The notes: generated by a model from the letters alone, not told the origin. 64,000 nucleotides of DNA from Kordia sp. (GCA_002733415.1 NVVR01000004.1:1-64000); one strand, 5' to 3'. Shown: positions 34,091-44,352, counted from the first letter of the stretch. Program-made: numbers and translations.

Positions 34091-36379
34091 ATGAAAGTAA
34101 AAACAATCAAGATGCTAGTTCTTTTTGTTCTAGTAACTATAGCATCATTTGCTCAAACTCCTCAAGGGTTTAATTATCAATCTGTCGTAAGAGATGCTTC
34201 ATCTAATGTATTAAGTAATCAAAATGTAGGACTACAAATTAAAATTATTCAGGGATCTTCTTCGGGTACTTTGGTTTATACTGAAACACATGCTGTAACA
34301 ACTACAAATTTAGGACATATAAGTTTGGTAATTGGAACTGGAACTACTTCAGATACTTTCTCTGATATAGACTGGTCTAATGCTCCTTATTTTTTAGAAG
34401 TATGGTTAGACGAAACTGGAGGTACAACATATGCAGTAATTGGATCCTCAGAATTTTGGAGCACACCATATAGTTTATATGCTAAAACAGCTGAAAAAAC
34501 CAAGCTACTTGAAGATGCAGATAATGACACTAAAATAGAAGTAGAGCAAACTGCAGATGAAGATGTGATACATTTTAGTTTAGCAGGAACAGAATGTTGG
34601 AAAATGACTAGCAACAGAATAGAACCTGTTAATTCTAATGGAGGAGTACTTATAGGAGTTGATGCAGGTAAAGCAATTACTACAGGGGTAAATAATATTG
34701 CTATTGGAGATGGAGCTTTAGCTAAAGTAACTGGTGATGGACATGATAATGTCGCTATAGGGAAAAATGCTTTGGCTAAGGTATATTATAACGGAGCTTC
34801 AGAATGGGATTCATATATTACAGCTATTGGTTCTTACGCTGGAGAAAACGCAACCGATGGAGGGTATAATACGTTTATTGGTTATGGGGCTGGTCAAAAT
34901 TCAGATGACTTATATGAATCGGTTTTAGTAGGTTATTTATCTGGTTCCAATAACACAGGAGGGCGAAATACCTTTATAGGACATGAAGCAGGTGAGAATT
35001 CTATTGGAGGGTATAATAATACATATATTGGATATCAAGCAGGACAAGATGCTATTGGTCATAATAATGTGAGTATCGGGTATTATGCTGGTCAAGATAA
35101 TATTGGAGGTTATAATACTTTTGTTGGGTATGGAGCGGGGCGTTATCGAACTGGCACTTATAATGTAATGATAGGTAGATATGCTGGTGGTAATTATTCG
35201 AGTAATACTACAGGAAATAAAAATATTTTTATTGGCTATTTGTCTGGTACAAATGAAACAGGAAATGATAAATTATACATAGATAATACTAATACTTCAT
35301 CACCATTAATATACGGTGATTTCTCTACCAATGAATTAGTTATTAATGGCTCACTAGGAATTAGTGGTAATTATGTATTGCCTACTATAGACGGTACAGA
35401 TGGACAAGTATTGACTACAGATGGACTTGGTAGTGTAACATGGGAGGTAATATCAGGTTCCGATAATTTAGGAAATCATACTGCCACTCAAAATATTTTA
35501 TTAGGAGGAAACTATTTAAGTAGCGATGGTGGTAATGAAGGAATTGCTATTGATGCATCTGGTAAAGTAGGGATTAACTCTAATACCCCCACTGATTTAT
35601 TACACTTAGGAACAACAGGAGGGATTCAATTTACAAATTCGGAATACACGAATACTTCAGATGTGTCAGGGGTTTTATTTTTTGATGAAAATTACTTCAG
35701 TTTAGGCGAACCAGGTGGTGGTCATTTAAATGGAGACGGAGGTGGTTTGTCCATAAAAAATGAAGACGGTTGGGGCGCTGTTGTATCTACAGCTAATATG
35801 GAATTTTTAGAAATGGATTTGAGTAGTCTTCATATAGGTGCAACCTCAGATCCTGGAGATAATAATCTAGAAGTAGATGGCATGGTTAAGATAGCAGGAG
35901 GAAACCCCGGTACTGGTAAGGTACTGACCTCCGATGCAAGTGGAAATGCGACATGGGAAAATGCACCATCATTATCAGACACTTTTTTATACGCTAAAAC
36001 AAGTGCTGCTCAAAGTTTTACTAATAATGATAATTGGCAAGCAGTAACTGGATGGACTTCAGCGATATCAAATCTTGATGGGGGAGCCATGTTTAAATTA
36101 GAAGGGAGCATTACAGCAAGGTTAACTACAGGTAATGGAACAGATGATTTTGAAATAAAAGTAGAGATAGATACAGGAAGTACTTATTATTCTGAAACTT
36201 TTGGATATACTCCAGATGAAGCTGCAGCTGAACATAATAATTTTACAATTTCGTCATACTTAGATTATCTTAGTTCACCAGCAATTGGGGGGAATATACG
36301 TTTTCGTTTACTTGTAAGAAATACAGGAGATGATACATGGCAGGTACAGGATTGTGTTCTTTTTATTACTAAATTTTAA
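34091..36379 (+). CDS. Repeat-rich surface protein ('FNYQSVVRD' type)
   Basis: 762 residues. Signal peptide (LVLFVLVTIASFAQ), then an N-terminal domain of about 120 residues with PQGFNYQSVVRDASSNVL and GTLVYTETHAVTT, shared with the protein at 45525. Residues 190-430 are short glycine-rich repeats (NTFIGYGAGQNS, NTFIGHEAGENS, NTYIGYQAGQD), a likely beta-helix. The C-terminal domain (about 630-762) is beta-rich and may be a C1q- or carbohydrate-binding-like head. It is exported; there is no T9SS domain. It is the third gene of the duplicated unit. Confidence 0.7.
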   Translation: MKVKTIKMLVLFVLVTIASFAQTPQGFNYQSVVRDASSNVLSNQNVGLQIKIIQGSSSGTLVYTETHAVTTTNLGHISLVIGTGTTSDTFSDIDWSNAPYFLEVWLDETGGTTYAVIGSSEFWSTPYSLYAKTAEKTKLLEDADNDTKIEVEQTADEDVIHFSLAGTECWKMTSNRIEPVNSNGGVLIGVDAGKAITTGVNNIAIGDGALAKVTGDGHDNVAIGKNALAKVYYNGASEWDSYITAIGSYAGENATDGGYNTFIGYGAGQNSDDLYESVLVGYLSGSNNTGGRNTFIGHEAGENSIGGYNNTYIGYQAGQDAIGHNNVSIGYYAGQDNIGGYNTFVGYGAGRYRTGTYNVMIGRYAGGNYSSNTTGNKNIFIGYLSGTNETGNDKLYIDNTNTSSPLIYGDFSTNELVINGSLGISGNYVLPTIDGTDGQVLTTDGLGSVTWEVISGSDNLGNHTATQNILLGGNYLSSDGGNEGIAIDASGKVGINSNTPTDLLHLGTTGGIQFTNSEYTNTSDVSGVLFFDENYFSLGEPGGGHLNGDGGGLSIKNEDGWGAVVSTANMEFLEMDLSSLHIGATSDPGDNNLEVDGMVKIAGGNPGTGKVLTSDASGNATWENAPSLSDTFLYAKTSAAQSFTNNDNWQAVTGWTSAISNLDGGAMFKLEGSITARLTTGNGTDDFEIKVEIDTGSTYYSETFGYTPDEAAAEHNNFTISSYLDYLSSPAIGGNIRFRLLVRNTGDDTWQVQDCVLFITKF

Positions 36380-36407
36380 AACTATATAATTCTAATAATA
36401 AGAAAAT

Positions 36408-36482
36408 AAAGGCCATTGGTTATTATAAAGTAAATTTTATAATTGGTTTCAAAAATTTAAAATTTCACCAATTGGCCTCTTT
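36408..36482 (+). terminator. Long-stem hairpin after the 34091 gene
   Basis: AAAGGCCATTGGT pairs with ACCAATTGGCCTCTTT across about 46 nt, followed by ATAAAAAA. It is probably the terminator of the upstream gene. Confidence 0.6.
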
Positions 36483-36491
36483 ATAAAAAAT

Positions 36492-36563
36492 AAAAGCCCT
36501 GTGTTGATTCCCCCAAGGAAACTATTTAATACAATATAAATATTGTCAACCGGGGCTTTTTTT
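36492..36563 (+). terminator. Terminator-like hairpin 20 nt before the start of the 36583 gene
   Basis: AAAAGCCC...GTTGA pairs with TCAAC..GGGGCTTTTTTT. The T-run ends at 36563 and the ATG is at 36583. A terminator in the leader suggests either attenuation of the downstream gene or loss of the ECF promoter seen at the paralogues. No AATAGGGT/CTGTC pair is present here. Confidence 0.6.
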
Positions 36564-36582
36564 AAAACAATTAATATAGAGA

Positions 36583-37575
36583 ATGATGAAAAAAATTATT
36601 GTATGTATTATAATTATAATTGGTACTTGTGTCCAAGCGCAAACTATAGAATATCAAGTAATTGGTTCTTCAGGAACCACCTTGTCTAATGCAAGTGCTA
36701 GTATTAACTTTACGGTAGGGGAATTAGTGGTAACAACTATCACTGATGGAACTACAACCTTAACTCAAGGGTTTCATCAAGGAGAGATACAGTTGTCAAT
36801 TAATTTAAGTGCAGTAGCTTATTTACAAGGAGCTGCTTTAAATCCAAATACAGGTGAAGAAACATTAATGCGTGATGATTTAAGAGTAGCTGATTACATA
36901 CCAACAACAAGCCCTTATTCAGATAATGCTACATGTAATGCTGCAGTTTTTACTACCACTGGAGTAAACGCCATTGTAGATTGGATATGGGTAGAATTAA
37001 GAGATGAAACAACCAATACTATAGTTTTACATAGTCAATCTGCTTTATTACAACGTGATGGTGATGTTGTAGCTATAGATGGGACATCAACATTAAGCAT
37101 TAATGCAGGGGCTGGTAATTATTATGTAGCAATTAATCATCGTAATCATTTAGGAATGATGTCTGCTAATACAATTACTTTGTCAGCAACAGCTACAATA
37201 GTAAACTTTACAGATAATACTAATCAGATAACTTATGGTACCAATGCTCAGAGTACTTATGGTATGCCATCAGGAAAAGTAGGGATGTGGACAGGAAATG
37301 TTGGAGGAGATGCTTCAGTAAGGTATCAAGGATCAGGAAATGATACTAACAATATTAAAGATAATGTATTAGCTGATGCAGGAAACACAACAAGTAGTAA
37401 CTTACATACATTTACTGGTTATGATGTGGCTGATGTAAATTTAGATGGATCTATCCGTTATCAGGGTTCTGGGAATGATACAAATAGTATTAAAGATGCA
37501 GTTTTAGCACATCCAGATAACCAAAGTTCACCATCAAATTTATTTATTATCTTAGAGCAATTACCAGAAAATTAA
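36583..37575 (+). CDS. Secreted adhesin-like protein with C-terminal EF-hand/dockerin-like module, copy 1
   Basis: 330 residues. Signal peptide (IIIIIGTCVQAQ), then a short N-terminal domain (EYQVIGSSGTTLSNASA, TQGFHQGE). A module of about 245 residues fills the rest: YLQGAALNPNTGEETLMRDDLR, LLQRDGDVVAIDGT, KVGMWTGNVGGDASVRYQGS, and DVNLDGSIRYQGSGNDTNSI, ending LPEN. The same module closes the proteins at 47905 and 57885. Its two DxNxDG-like loops resemble the calcium loops of dockerins. It has no T9SS domain. It is much shorter than its paralogues, so most adhesin domains are absent. Confidence 0.7.
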   Translation: MMKKIIVCIIIIIGTCVQAQTIEYQVIGSSGTTLSNASASINFTVGELVVTTITDGTTTLTQGFHQGEIQLSINLSAVAYLQGAALNPNTGEETLMRDDLRVADYIPTTSPYSDNATCNAAVFTTTGVNAIVDWIWVELRDETTNTIVLHSQSALLQRDGDVVAIDGTSTLSINAGAGNYYVAINHRNHLGMMSANTITLSATATIVNFTDNTNQITYGTNAQSTYGMPSGKVGMWTGNVGGDASVRYQGSGNDTNNIKDNVLADAGNTTSSNLHTFTGYDVADVNLDGSIRYQGSGNDTNSIKDAVLAHPDNQSSPSNLFIILEQLPEN

Positions 37576-37593
37576 AACTATAAAACAGAAACG

Positions 37594-38153
37594 ATGAAAA
37601 ATATAGATATCACCCCTAGTTCTTGTAGCGTTGATTTTTGGTCTTAGTGCACAAAATATAAATTATAATCTAAGTCATATGGGAAGTAATGCAAACGGAA
37701 ATTTATAAATGGCTTTAGTAGCGATTTCAGATTTTACAGAATTAAAAGGAAACTCTGACGATATTGTTTTAGTATAAAATAGTGATTTACTAATAATGAG
37801 GGGGGCTAACGAAAACTATTTAAATATAAATTAAGCAACCGTAACTGGAGGAAGTACGGGAGATGTAATTGGAGGAGTAGATACAATACCAATTTTATTT
37901 TCAGTATTAAGTACGTCTTAAGCTGAACTAAAAGGAGTATTGGTCTATCCAAGTCCAACAAGAGGACATGTTTCAATAAAAGGAATAGATTTAGAAAAGA
38001 ATATTGAGTTAATAAGTATTACTGGCCAAACGTGTACAGTAGATCGAAAAAATTACTGAAAATGTAGATATCAGCAACTTACAAGTAGGTATATACTTTA
38101 TGAAAATAACAACAGCCAACGGATTTATAATTAAGAAGATTGTAAAGGAGTAA
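37594..38153 (+). pseudogene. Decayed T9SS-sorted partner protein, copy 1
   Basis: The remnants align with the partner gene at 52826: FGLSAQNINYNLSHMGSNANG, MALVAISDFTELKGNS, NENYLNIN, VTGGSTGDVIGGVDTI. They then pass into a T9SS type A sorting domain (LKGVLVYPSPTRGHVSIKG, VGIYFMKITT, IIKKIVKE). Several stops and frameshifts break it. It follows the adhesin gene by 18 nt, as in the other copies. Confidence 0.8.
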
Positions 38154-38293
38154 AATTACCCTCAATATAAGTCTAATGGCATGATATCTGTAATTCTGTA
38201 AAAATACTATCGTATTCACCACTTACTCATATTAGATTTAACTAAATAAATTAAACCTTTTATAAAAGAAGGAGTCCTAAATAAAACCATATC

Positions 38294-40807
38294 ATGAATC
38301 TAAATTTTAATTTGAAGCTTTTTTATTTTTTATTTTTTTTCATTAATAGTTATGCTCAGCAAACAGTGGGCGTATTTACTAATACAACAGATTCCTTTGA
38401 AGGGTATACTCTATTTGGGCCTCAAGATAGTAGGGAAACTTATTTAATTAATAACTGTGGAGAAAAAGTACACAGTTGGACTAGTACTTATTTACCAGGC
38501 TTATCTTCCTATTTATTACAAGACGGGACACTATTACGAACGGGAAGAATTACTGGCATGGGTGGAGGAAGTGGTATTGTAGAAATGTTAGATTGGGACA
38601 GTAACGTCATTTGGAGTCATTCCGTAAGTGCTACGCATGGAAGGCAACATCATGATATAGAATTATTGCCAAATGGAAATATTCTACTTATAGTTTGGGA
38701 TGAAAGAACACAGGCTGAAGTTATTCAAGCAGGAAGTTCTACAACTCAATTATCTATTAACTCTGAACAAATCATTGAAATCCAGCCAGATATAGTTAAT
38801 GGTACAGCAACAGTAGTTTGGCAGTGGAAAGCATGGGATCATTTAATACAAGAAACAGATAATACTTTAGATGATTTTGGTATTGTTGCAGCTCACCCTG
38901 AAAAAATAGATATTAATTTTTTAAATCATAATTCTTCCGATTGGTTGCATATTAATGGTATAGATTACAATGCTGAATTTGACCAAATTATTATTAGTGT
39001 ACATAATTTTAGTGAGTTTTGGATTATTGATCACTCCACAACTACAGCCCAAGCAACATCAAATATTGGAGGGACTTACGGTAAAGGAGGTAATTTATTA
39101 TATCGTTGGGGAAACCCACAGGCATATGATCAAGGTACTATTACAGATCAAAAGCTATTCTTGCAACATCATACGCATTGGATTGAAGACGGATTAACTG
39201 ATGCTGGAAAAATATTGATGTTTAATAATCAAGCAGGAACACCTAACAATCAAAACTATTCTACGGTTAATGAAATGAGCCCTCCAGTAGATGCAAATGG
39301 CTTTTATTCATATAATGGAGGTGCTTATGGACCAACAGATTTTGATTGGACATATCAAGCTACTAATCCAACTGACTTTTTTTCAAATATTATCTCAGGA
39401 GCTCAACGATTGCCGAACGGAAATACGTTGGTTTGTGAAGGAGTTGGTGGTAGATTTTTTGAAGTTGATACTAACGGAACTACTGTTTGGGAATATATTA
39501 ATCCTGTAAATGGTACTGGACCAATGACTCAAGGTGATTTAATATCTGGTAACAATGTATTTAGATGCTTCAGATATTCCACTGATTACGCAGGGCTTAG
39601 TGGTCAAACACTAACACCACAAGGTTATATAGAAATAGGATCAAGTTTTACTTGTGATACTACCTCGCCAACAAATTGTGATGTAACAACAATTTTCGCT
39701 AATGAAATTACAAATGCGGTTTGTTTTGATATTGTTGATCATGTTAGAAAATGTTTCACAAACAACATACCCGCTCATCAATATGGACCATTTGCAGGTG
39801 CAAATACAATTGGAGGACAAGATTTTGAATATTCCATGTGTTTATATCCAGAATTAACAACTTCAGTTACAGAAATTATAGAAGACCCATCTTCTCAAGG
39901 ATGCGGTGGTGGATTTATTTTTGGTGTTTCTGATCAAGGAGTTAATTACTCACCTTTTGCTCGTTTATATTGGGTAAATCCAAATACTCAACAAGAAAAT
40001 TTAAATTGGCATATTGAGGCAGATTTCACATTAAATATGGATTTAAATGGGGGGCATGTAAACAATGTTAGTCGTTATCATTATCATAATATCCCAAACG
40101 ATTATTTTAACAATGATTTGAATATAGATGGTACATCACATTCGCCACTTTTAGGGTATGCAGCCGATGGTTTTCCTATTTATTATAAACATTTGTATTC
40201 TAACCCTAATGATCCTACTGTTGGTGTTTCATCCTTTAATAGTAGTTTTCAATTAAAAATGGGTAATAGACCAGGGGATGGAATAACTGCTCCAAATGGA
40301 ACCTATGATGGTAATTATGTTGAAGATTACCAATATATAGATGCCTTATCTGAATTAGATGAATGTGGTGGACGTTTTGGTGTAACACCTGAATATCCTG
40401 ATGGCACTTATTATTATGTACTTACTGATAATTGGCCATATATACCAAGATGTTTTAAAGGGGAGTATGCTGACAATTCCTTTAGAATAGGACCAAATTG
40501 TCCTAGTTCTACAGCCGCTACAGATTGTAGTACTATTGTTTTATCTGTTGAAGACTTTAATACTTCAGAAGTTGTTATAAACCTTTATCCAAACCCTACG
40601 AACAACTATTTTAATATTAAATTAAGTAATGGTTTTGATCAAACACGAATAAGCGGAATTAGGATATTTAGTGCTAATGCTAAAATGATTTATTCTTCAA
40701 ATATATATGAAGCAAGAATACAAGTAGATAGTTTTAGTAAAGGGATATATTTTATTCAAATTAATTATGATGATAATCAGATTACAAAAAAAATGATCAT
40801 AAACTAA
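38294..40807 (+). CDS. Arylsulfotransferase (ASST)-like protein with YHYH domain and T9SS sorting signal
   Basis: 837 residues. Signal peptide (FFINSYAQ). Residues 20-450 form an arylsulfotransferase-type beta-propeller (LQDGTLLRTGR, HGRQHHDIELLPNGNIL, HHTHWIEDG, RLPNGNTLVCEG). Around 460-730 lies a YHYH domain (RYHYHNIP, HSPLLGYAADGFPIYY, GTYYYVLTDNWPYIPRCF). The last 80 residues are a T9SS type A sorting domain (VVINLYPNPTNNYFNIKL, GIYFIQINYDDNQITKKMI). It should be secreted and attached to the cell surface. ASST enzymes move sulfate between phenols; here the activity is inferred. It has no counterpart in copy 2 of the locus. Confidence 0.8.
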   Translation: MNLNFNLKLFYFLFFFINSYAQQTVGVFTNTTDSFEGYTLFGPQDSRETYLINNCGEKVHSWTSTYLPGLSSYLLQDGTLLRTGRITGMGGGSGIVEMLDWDSNVIWSHSVSATHGRQHHDIELLPNGNILLIVWDERTQAEVIQAGSSTTQLSINSEQIIEIQPDIVNGTATVVWQWKAWDHLIQETDNTLDDFGIVAAHPEKIDINFLNHNSSDWLHINGIDYNAEFDQIIISVHNFSEFWIIDHSTTTAQATSNIGGTYGKGGNLLYRWGNPQAYDQGTITDQKLFLQHHTHWIEDGLTDAGKILMFNNQAGTPNNQNYSTVNEMSPPVDANGFYSYNGGAYGPTDFDWTYQATNPTDFFSNIISGAQRLPNGNTLVCEGVGGRFFEVDTNGTTVWEYINPVNGTGPMTQGDLISGNNVFRCFRYSTDYAGLSGQTLTPQGYIEIGSSFTCDTTSPTNCDVTTIFANEITNAVCFDIVDHVRKCFTNNIPAHQYGPFAGANTIGGQDFEYSMCLYPELTTSVTEIIEDPSSQGCGGGFIFGVSDQGVNYSPFARLYWVNPNTQQENLNWHIEADFTLNMDLNGGHVNNVSRYHYHNIPNDYFNNDLNIDGTSHSPLLGYAADGFPIYYKHLYSNPNDPTVGVSSFNSSFQLKMGNRPGDGITAPNGTYDGNYVEDYQYIDALSELDECGGRFGVTPEYPDGTYYYVLTDNWPYIPRCFKGEYADNSFRIGPNCPSSTAATDCSTIVLSVEDFNTSEVVINLYPNPTNNYFNIKLSNGFDQTRISGIRIFSANAKMIYSSNIYEARIQVDSFSKGIYFIQINYDDNQITKKMIIN

Positions 40808-40815
40808 TTAAGACT

Positions 40816-41268
40816 ATGAAAGTAATATCTATCTTTTTATACATACTGATACTTCCATTTTTTCATGCTGAACATATTGCTGAATATAACTATCAATTAA
40901 AAGATGATTTTTTAAGCTTAAAATTTACCATTGAAAAATCCGAATTTGATCATTTTAATTTTAATTCAGATTGTGATATAAAACAAATGACAGCCCTATG
41001 TTTGGCTAAATATATAAATGAAAAATCACACATAAAAATTAACGGTAAGAGTGTTGAATTAAAATTAAGCAATTCCTACACAGAAAAAGATCATTTGGTT
41101 ATAAACTTAAGTGCAAAAGTAACTTCAGGTTTCGTAGAAGAATTGATTATATCTAATAATTGTTTTTATGAATTTGTTGCAAAATTTAAAAATAGAGTAA
41201 TACTTGATATAGGATCATTTCAAAAATCCTACCTTTTAACAAAAGAAAATAACATTATTCATTTATAA
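40816..41268 (+). CDS. DUF6702-like periplasmic protein
   Basis: 150 residues with an N-terminal signal sequence (ISIFLYILILPFFHAEH). The body resembles DUF6702 of flavobacteria: EYNYQLKDDFLSLKFTI, LCLAKYINEKSHIKINGK, then LIISNNCFYEF. The family has no known function and is often near metallopeptidase or TonB genes. It starts 8 nt after the ASST gene, so the two are cotranscribed. Confidence 0.55.
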   Translation: MKVISIFLYILILPFFHAEHIAEYNYQLKDDFLSLKFTIEKSEFDHFNFNSDCDIKQMTALCLAKYINEKSHIKINGKSVELKLSNSYTEKDHLVINLSAKVTSGFVEELIISNNCFYEFVAKFKNRVILDIGSFQKSYLLTKENNIIHL

Positions 41269-41317
41269 ATTTATATTTCAAAAAACTGACTCATAGGTTT
41301 TTGGATAAAACATTGAA

Positions 41318-41533
41318 GGTTTTGAATTTAGTAAGCATACACCGTTTTGGGTTATTTCTTATGCACTAATAGATCTTTCTTTGGATATGATTAGAGGTAT
41401 ATCTGTGGTTGTACCTGACTTTAATATCTCTAATTATATAACCTCTGCAGAAGGACTTGCACATTTTAAAATAGTATTGGTTAACACTATTTTGGTTGAT
41501 TATATCTATTCAAATTCTATAAAGAAATACTAA
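41318..41533 (+). pseudogene. Unassigned coding remnant
   Basis: A 71-codon open stretch with coding-like composition but no start codon: SKHTPFWVISYALIDLSLDM, IRGISVVVPDFNISNY, AHFKIVLVNTILVDYI. It ends in TAA. I do not recognise it. It lies just before the decayed TonB receptor and may be what is left of a gene lost from copy 1 of the locus. Confidence 0.35.
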
Positions 41534-41575
41534 TCTGTTAATGCAAAAAAATAGGAACGCTTCTATGTAGAACTA

Positions 41576-42280
41576 TTTATGGTAGATAAACCAATTTGTG
41601 CTTTTGTCTAACCAAACTCAAAATTATAAGTAGTAGAAATATCTAAACTATGATTGGTGTTAATCCTTTCACTTTTAGTGTTTTAAATGTTAAAATGATA
41701 AGTTCTCTTGAGTAAAGTTGTAATAGGTATATATGGGACTCCTGCTCTGTATTGTCAACCTAAATAAAAATTGAAGTCATTTATTTTAATGAACTCGAAC
41801 TATTAAAATTATGTGCTATGTCATTACATTACTAATTAAAATTCAAAATCACTATATTAAATCGTTTCTTTTCAATTTACTTATGTGTGCCTTGAAATTT
41901 AATTGGTTTTACCAGGGAATGATTCACTTTGAATGTCTGGTAATTTAAAATCGATGTTGTTACAGGTAGCTCCTAACCATATACGGTAGTTGTTTATGTG
42001 TTTTTTGAATAAGTTGCCTTCAATTTTTATAGTGCTCTTTCCAGATGATAATTCCAATTATGGTATGTAAAATACACATATAGTAGTGGTTGCCAATAAT
42101 ATTTTTGAGATAAGAATTTGTATATATAGTCCATCCGTTTTATTAAATAATGATCCTACAGATACTTGGTTGCTTCTCATTAAAGAAAATTGCAAAGATT
42201 ATTTTCTAATTGAAACTCTGTATGTAAAAGTATTTTTAATTGTTCAATGCAAAGGAATTAGTTTACTCAAAATGATCACT
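41576..42280 (-). pseudogene. Decayed TonB-dependent receptor (copy of the one at 53694)
   Basis: The DNA aligns base by base with 53840-54360, the 3' end of the intact receptor gene. Shared stretches include GATAAACCAATTTGTGCTTT, ATACGGTAGTTGTTTATG, TTATAGTGCTCTTTCCAGA and ATAGTCCATCCGTTTTATT. Indels and stops are frequent. Only about a quarter of the receptor remains; the sequence upstream to 42516 shows nothing recognisable and no FecR or sigma gene. Confidence 0.8.
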
Positions 42281-42516
42281 TAATATAAAAATTTAAGTCA
42301 ATTATTCTGTATGGAATACCCAAATAATAAAAGTATATAAAAGGGTTTTATATAAACGATTATACATATTGCATATCCCATTCAGATTATTTTAAACAGG
42401 AAAGTGTCCACCAAAACTTCACTAATTTTTAATATGCTTTTTTATGTGAATTAATCTTATGTTGTTTAATAATGGCTTAGATTCATTAATTTTACGTCAT
42501 CCTTTTAAACTTTAAA

Positions 42517-44352
42517 ATGAAGAACTATCCTTTTTGTATTCTACTAATTTTTTTCATAAATTCTTATGGTCAGGACGATAATAATATCAATGATTTATTA
42601 GAAAAAATTGACCTAACTACCGATGAAACTCAAAAATTAATTTTATTAGATAGTGTATCAACAATAATGTTTGATAACTATGATAATCGTACCGAACAGA
42701 CATTATATGATGCATTTGATTTGGCTACAAGGTTGAATGCAACGGAATTAAAACTAAAGAAAATTGAGGATATAGTAATGTATCATGAATATGGAGGAGA
42801 GGGACATATAGGGCCAGGGATAAGGCGAGCTGAGGCTTTTTTAGAAAAGGAAAAGAAATTAGGAAATGTAAAATCTGTTGCGGATTTATATTTTTATTTA
42901 GCGAGGTATTATTTTATAAATAATGAAGCTAATAGTAAAGTAGTTGAGAATTATGACAAAGCTATTAATGGGTATATAAATGATTCGATACTTCGTTATC
43001 ATCGTGATTTGGGAAGAATATACTATATGGCTGCAAGTACAATATTTCATATGAGTAATGACATTAAAGCATTACACTATGTAGAAGAATCACTGAAGAG
43101 ATATAAACAATTAAAACATGAAAGAGGGATAAATAATGCCAGATCAGTACAAACTGAGTTGTTAAGTAAAAACGGGTTATATAAAGAAGCTAAACATATT
43201 AGAGATATTATCATAAAATGTGCGCTTAAAAATGATAATACGTATTTAATTTCTAGGTTATATGTAGATGAAGCTAAGGATTATCAAATGCAGAAGCTAT
43301 ATCAAAAAGCTAAAGAATCTTATTTGAAAACTCTTCCCTATGCAAAAAAAATGATTCATAATTTACCACATTTAGAATATTATATTTATTCAAATTTATC
43401 TCAAATTTATCTTGTTGAAAATAAAAAGCAAAAGGCCCATGAATTTATTCGAAAATTAGAAAAAGTAGACACTGTTTGGAGAGGAAGTGCTGAATATTAT
43501 TTGGCAAAAGCAAAATATCTATTCAAGGAGAATAAAACGGATAGTGCGTTGTTTTATGCTAAAAAACAATATGGATTTGAAAAAATAGGAGAGGCTAATT
43601 ATTTATTACTGAAATCTCAAAAGTTATTAGTAGCTATTTATGAAGGAAAAGGGGATATAGATAATGCATTAAAAATGAATAAATCATATCTAAAGCTTAA
43701 AGATTCTATAGATGGTGTGATTAAAAATAATGTGTACTACTATTATCAAACACGTTATGAAACAAAGAAAAAGGAGGCAACGATTAAAGTTTTAGAGCAT
43801 GATAAACAAATTGAAAAGCAGAAACGAACGCAGCAAATGATCGTATTATCATCTTTAGTGTTATTTATTCTTTTTATAGGATTTTTTATGCGCTATAGAA
43901 TGATTTTAAAGAATAAACTATTGACTCAAGAAATAGAAAATAATAAACAAGAGCTAAACCGTTATACGGAGCAATTAATAAAGAATAATCAAAAAACGGA
44001 ATCTTTATATGAAGAATTAGAGAAAATGAAAGTGTCTTCTAATACTTCAGATTTTAAAAATCTGGAAATTTTATTAAACACAAAATTACTTACTAATGAG
44101 CAATGGGAGTTTTTTAAGGAACGATTTACAAGTGTTTATCCGAACTTCTTTTACGAATTAAGAAATAAAGGATACGAGTTTTCAAATGCAGAAGAACGAC
44201 TTTTGGTTTTAGAAAAATTGAACCTAAAGGCTAAAGAAATGGCTTCGATTTTAGGTATTGCAAGTACTAGTGTGGCAAGATCAAAACATAGATTAAAGTC
44301 TAAATTAGGAATTGATAAAACCATAGATTTAATAGATCATCTTAATTTATAA
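42517..44352 (+). CDS. Membrane-anchored TPR protein with C-terminal HTH, copy 2
   Basis: 611 residues with the same plan as the protein at 29647. Signal peptide (FCILLIFFINSYGQ), TPR region (about 30-420, with AKESYLKTLPYAKKM, AHEFIRKLEKVD) and a membrane helix (about 446-463, IVLSSLVLFILFIGFFM). Then a coiled coil and a C-terminal HTH (NAEERLLVLEKLNLK, KEMASILGIASTSVARSKHRL). The sequence of the sensor part differs more than the HTH part, so the two may sense different things but bind similar DNA. The gene downstream again starts with VGINTTSP. Confidence 0.8.
   Translation: MKNYPFCILLIFFINSYGQDDNNINDLLEKIDLTTDETQKLILLDSVSTIMFDNYDNRTEQTLYDAFDLATRLNATELKLKKIEDIVMYHEYGGEGHIGPGIRRAEAFLEKEKKLGNVKSVADLYFYLARYYFINNEANSKVVENYDKAINGYINDSILRYHRDLGRIYYMAASTIFHMSNDIKALHYVEESLKRYKQLKHERGINNARSVQTELLSKNGLYKEAKHIRDIIIKCALKNDNTYLISRLYVDEAKDYQMQKLYQKAKESYLKTLPYAKKMIHNLPHLEYYIYSNLSQIYLVENKKQKAHEFIRKLEKVDTVWRGSAEYYLAKAKYLFKENKTDSALFYAKKQYGFEKIGEANYLLLKSQKLLVAIYEGKGDIDNALKMNKSYLKLKDSIDGVIKNNVYYYYQTRYETKKKEATIKVLEHDKQIEKQKRTQQMIVLSSLVLFILFIGFFMRYRMILKNKLLTQEIENNKQELNRYTEQLIKNNQKTESLYEELEKMKVSSNTSDFKNLEILLNTKLLTNEQWEFFKERFTSVYPNFFYELRNKGYEFSNAEERLLVLEKLNLKAKEMASILGIASTSVARSKHRLKSKLGIDKTIDLIDHLNL

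Noticed and set aside
42086-42283. Plus-strand open frame of 65 codons
   Set aside because: It lies opposite the decayed TonB receptor, whose DNA similarity to 54200-54360 explains the region.
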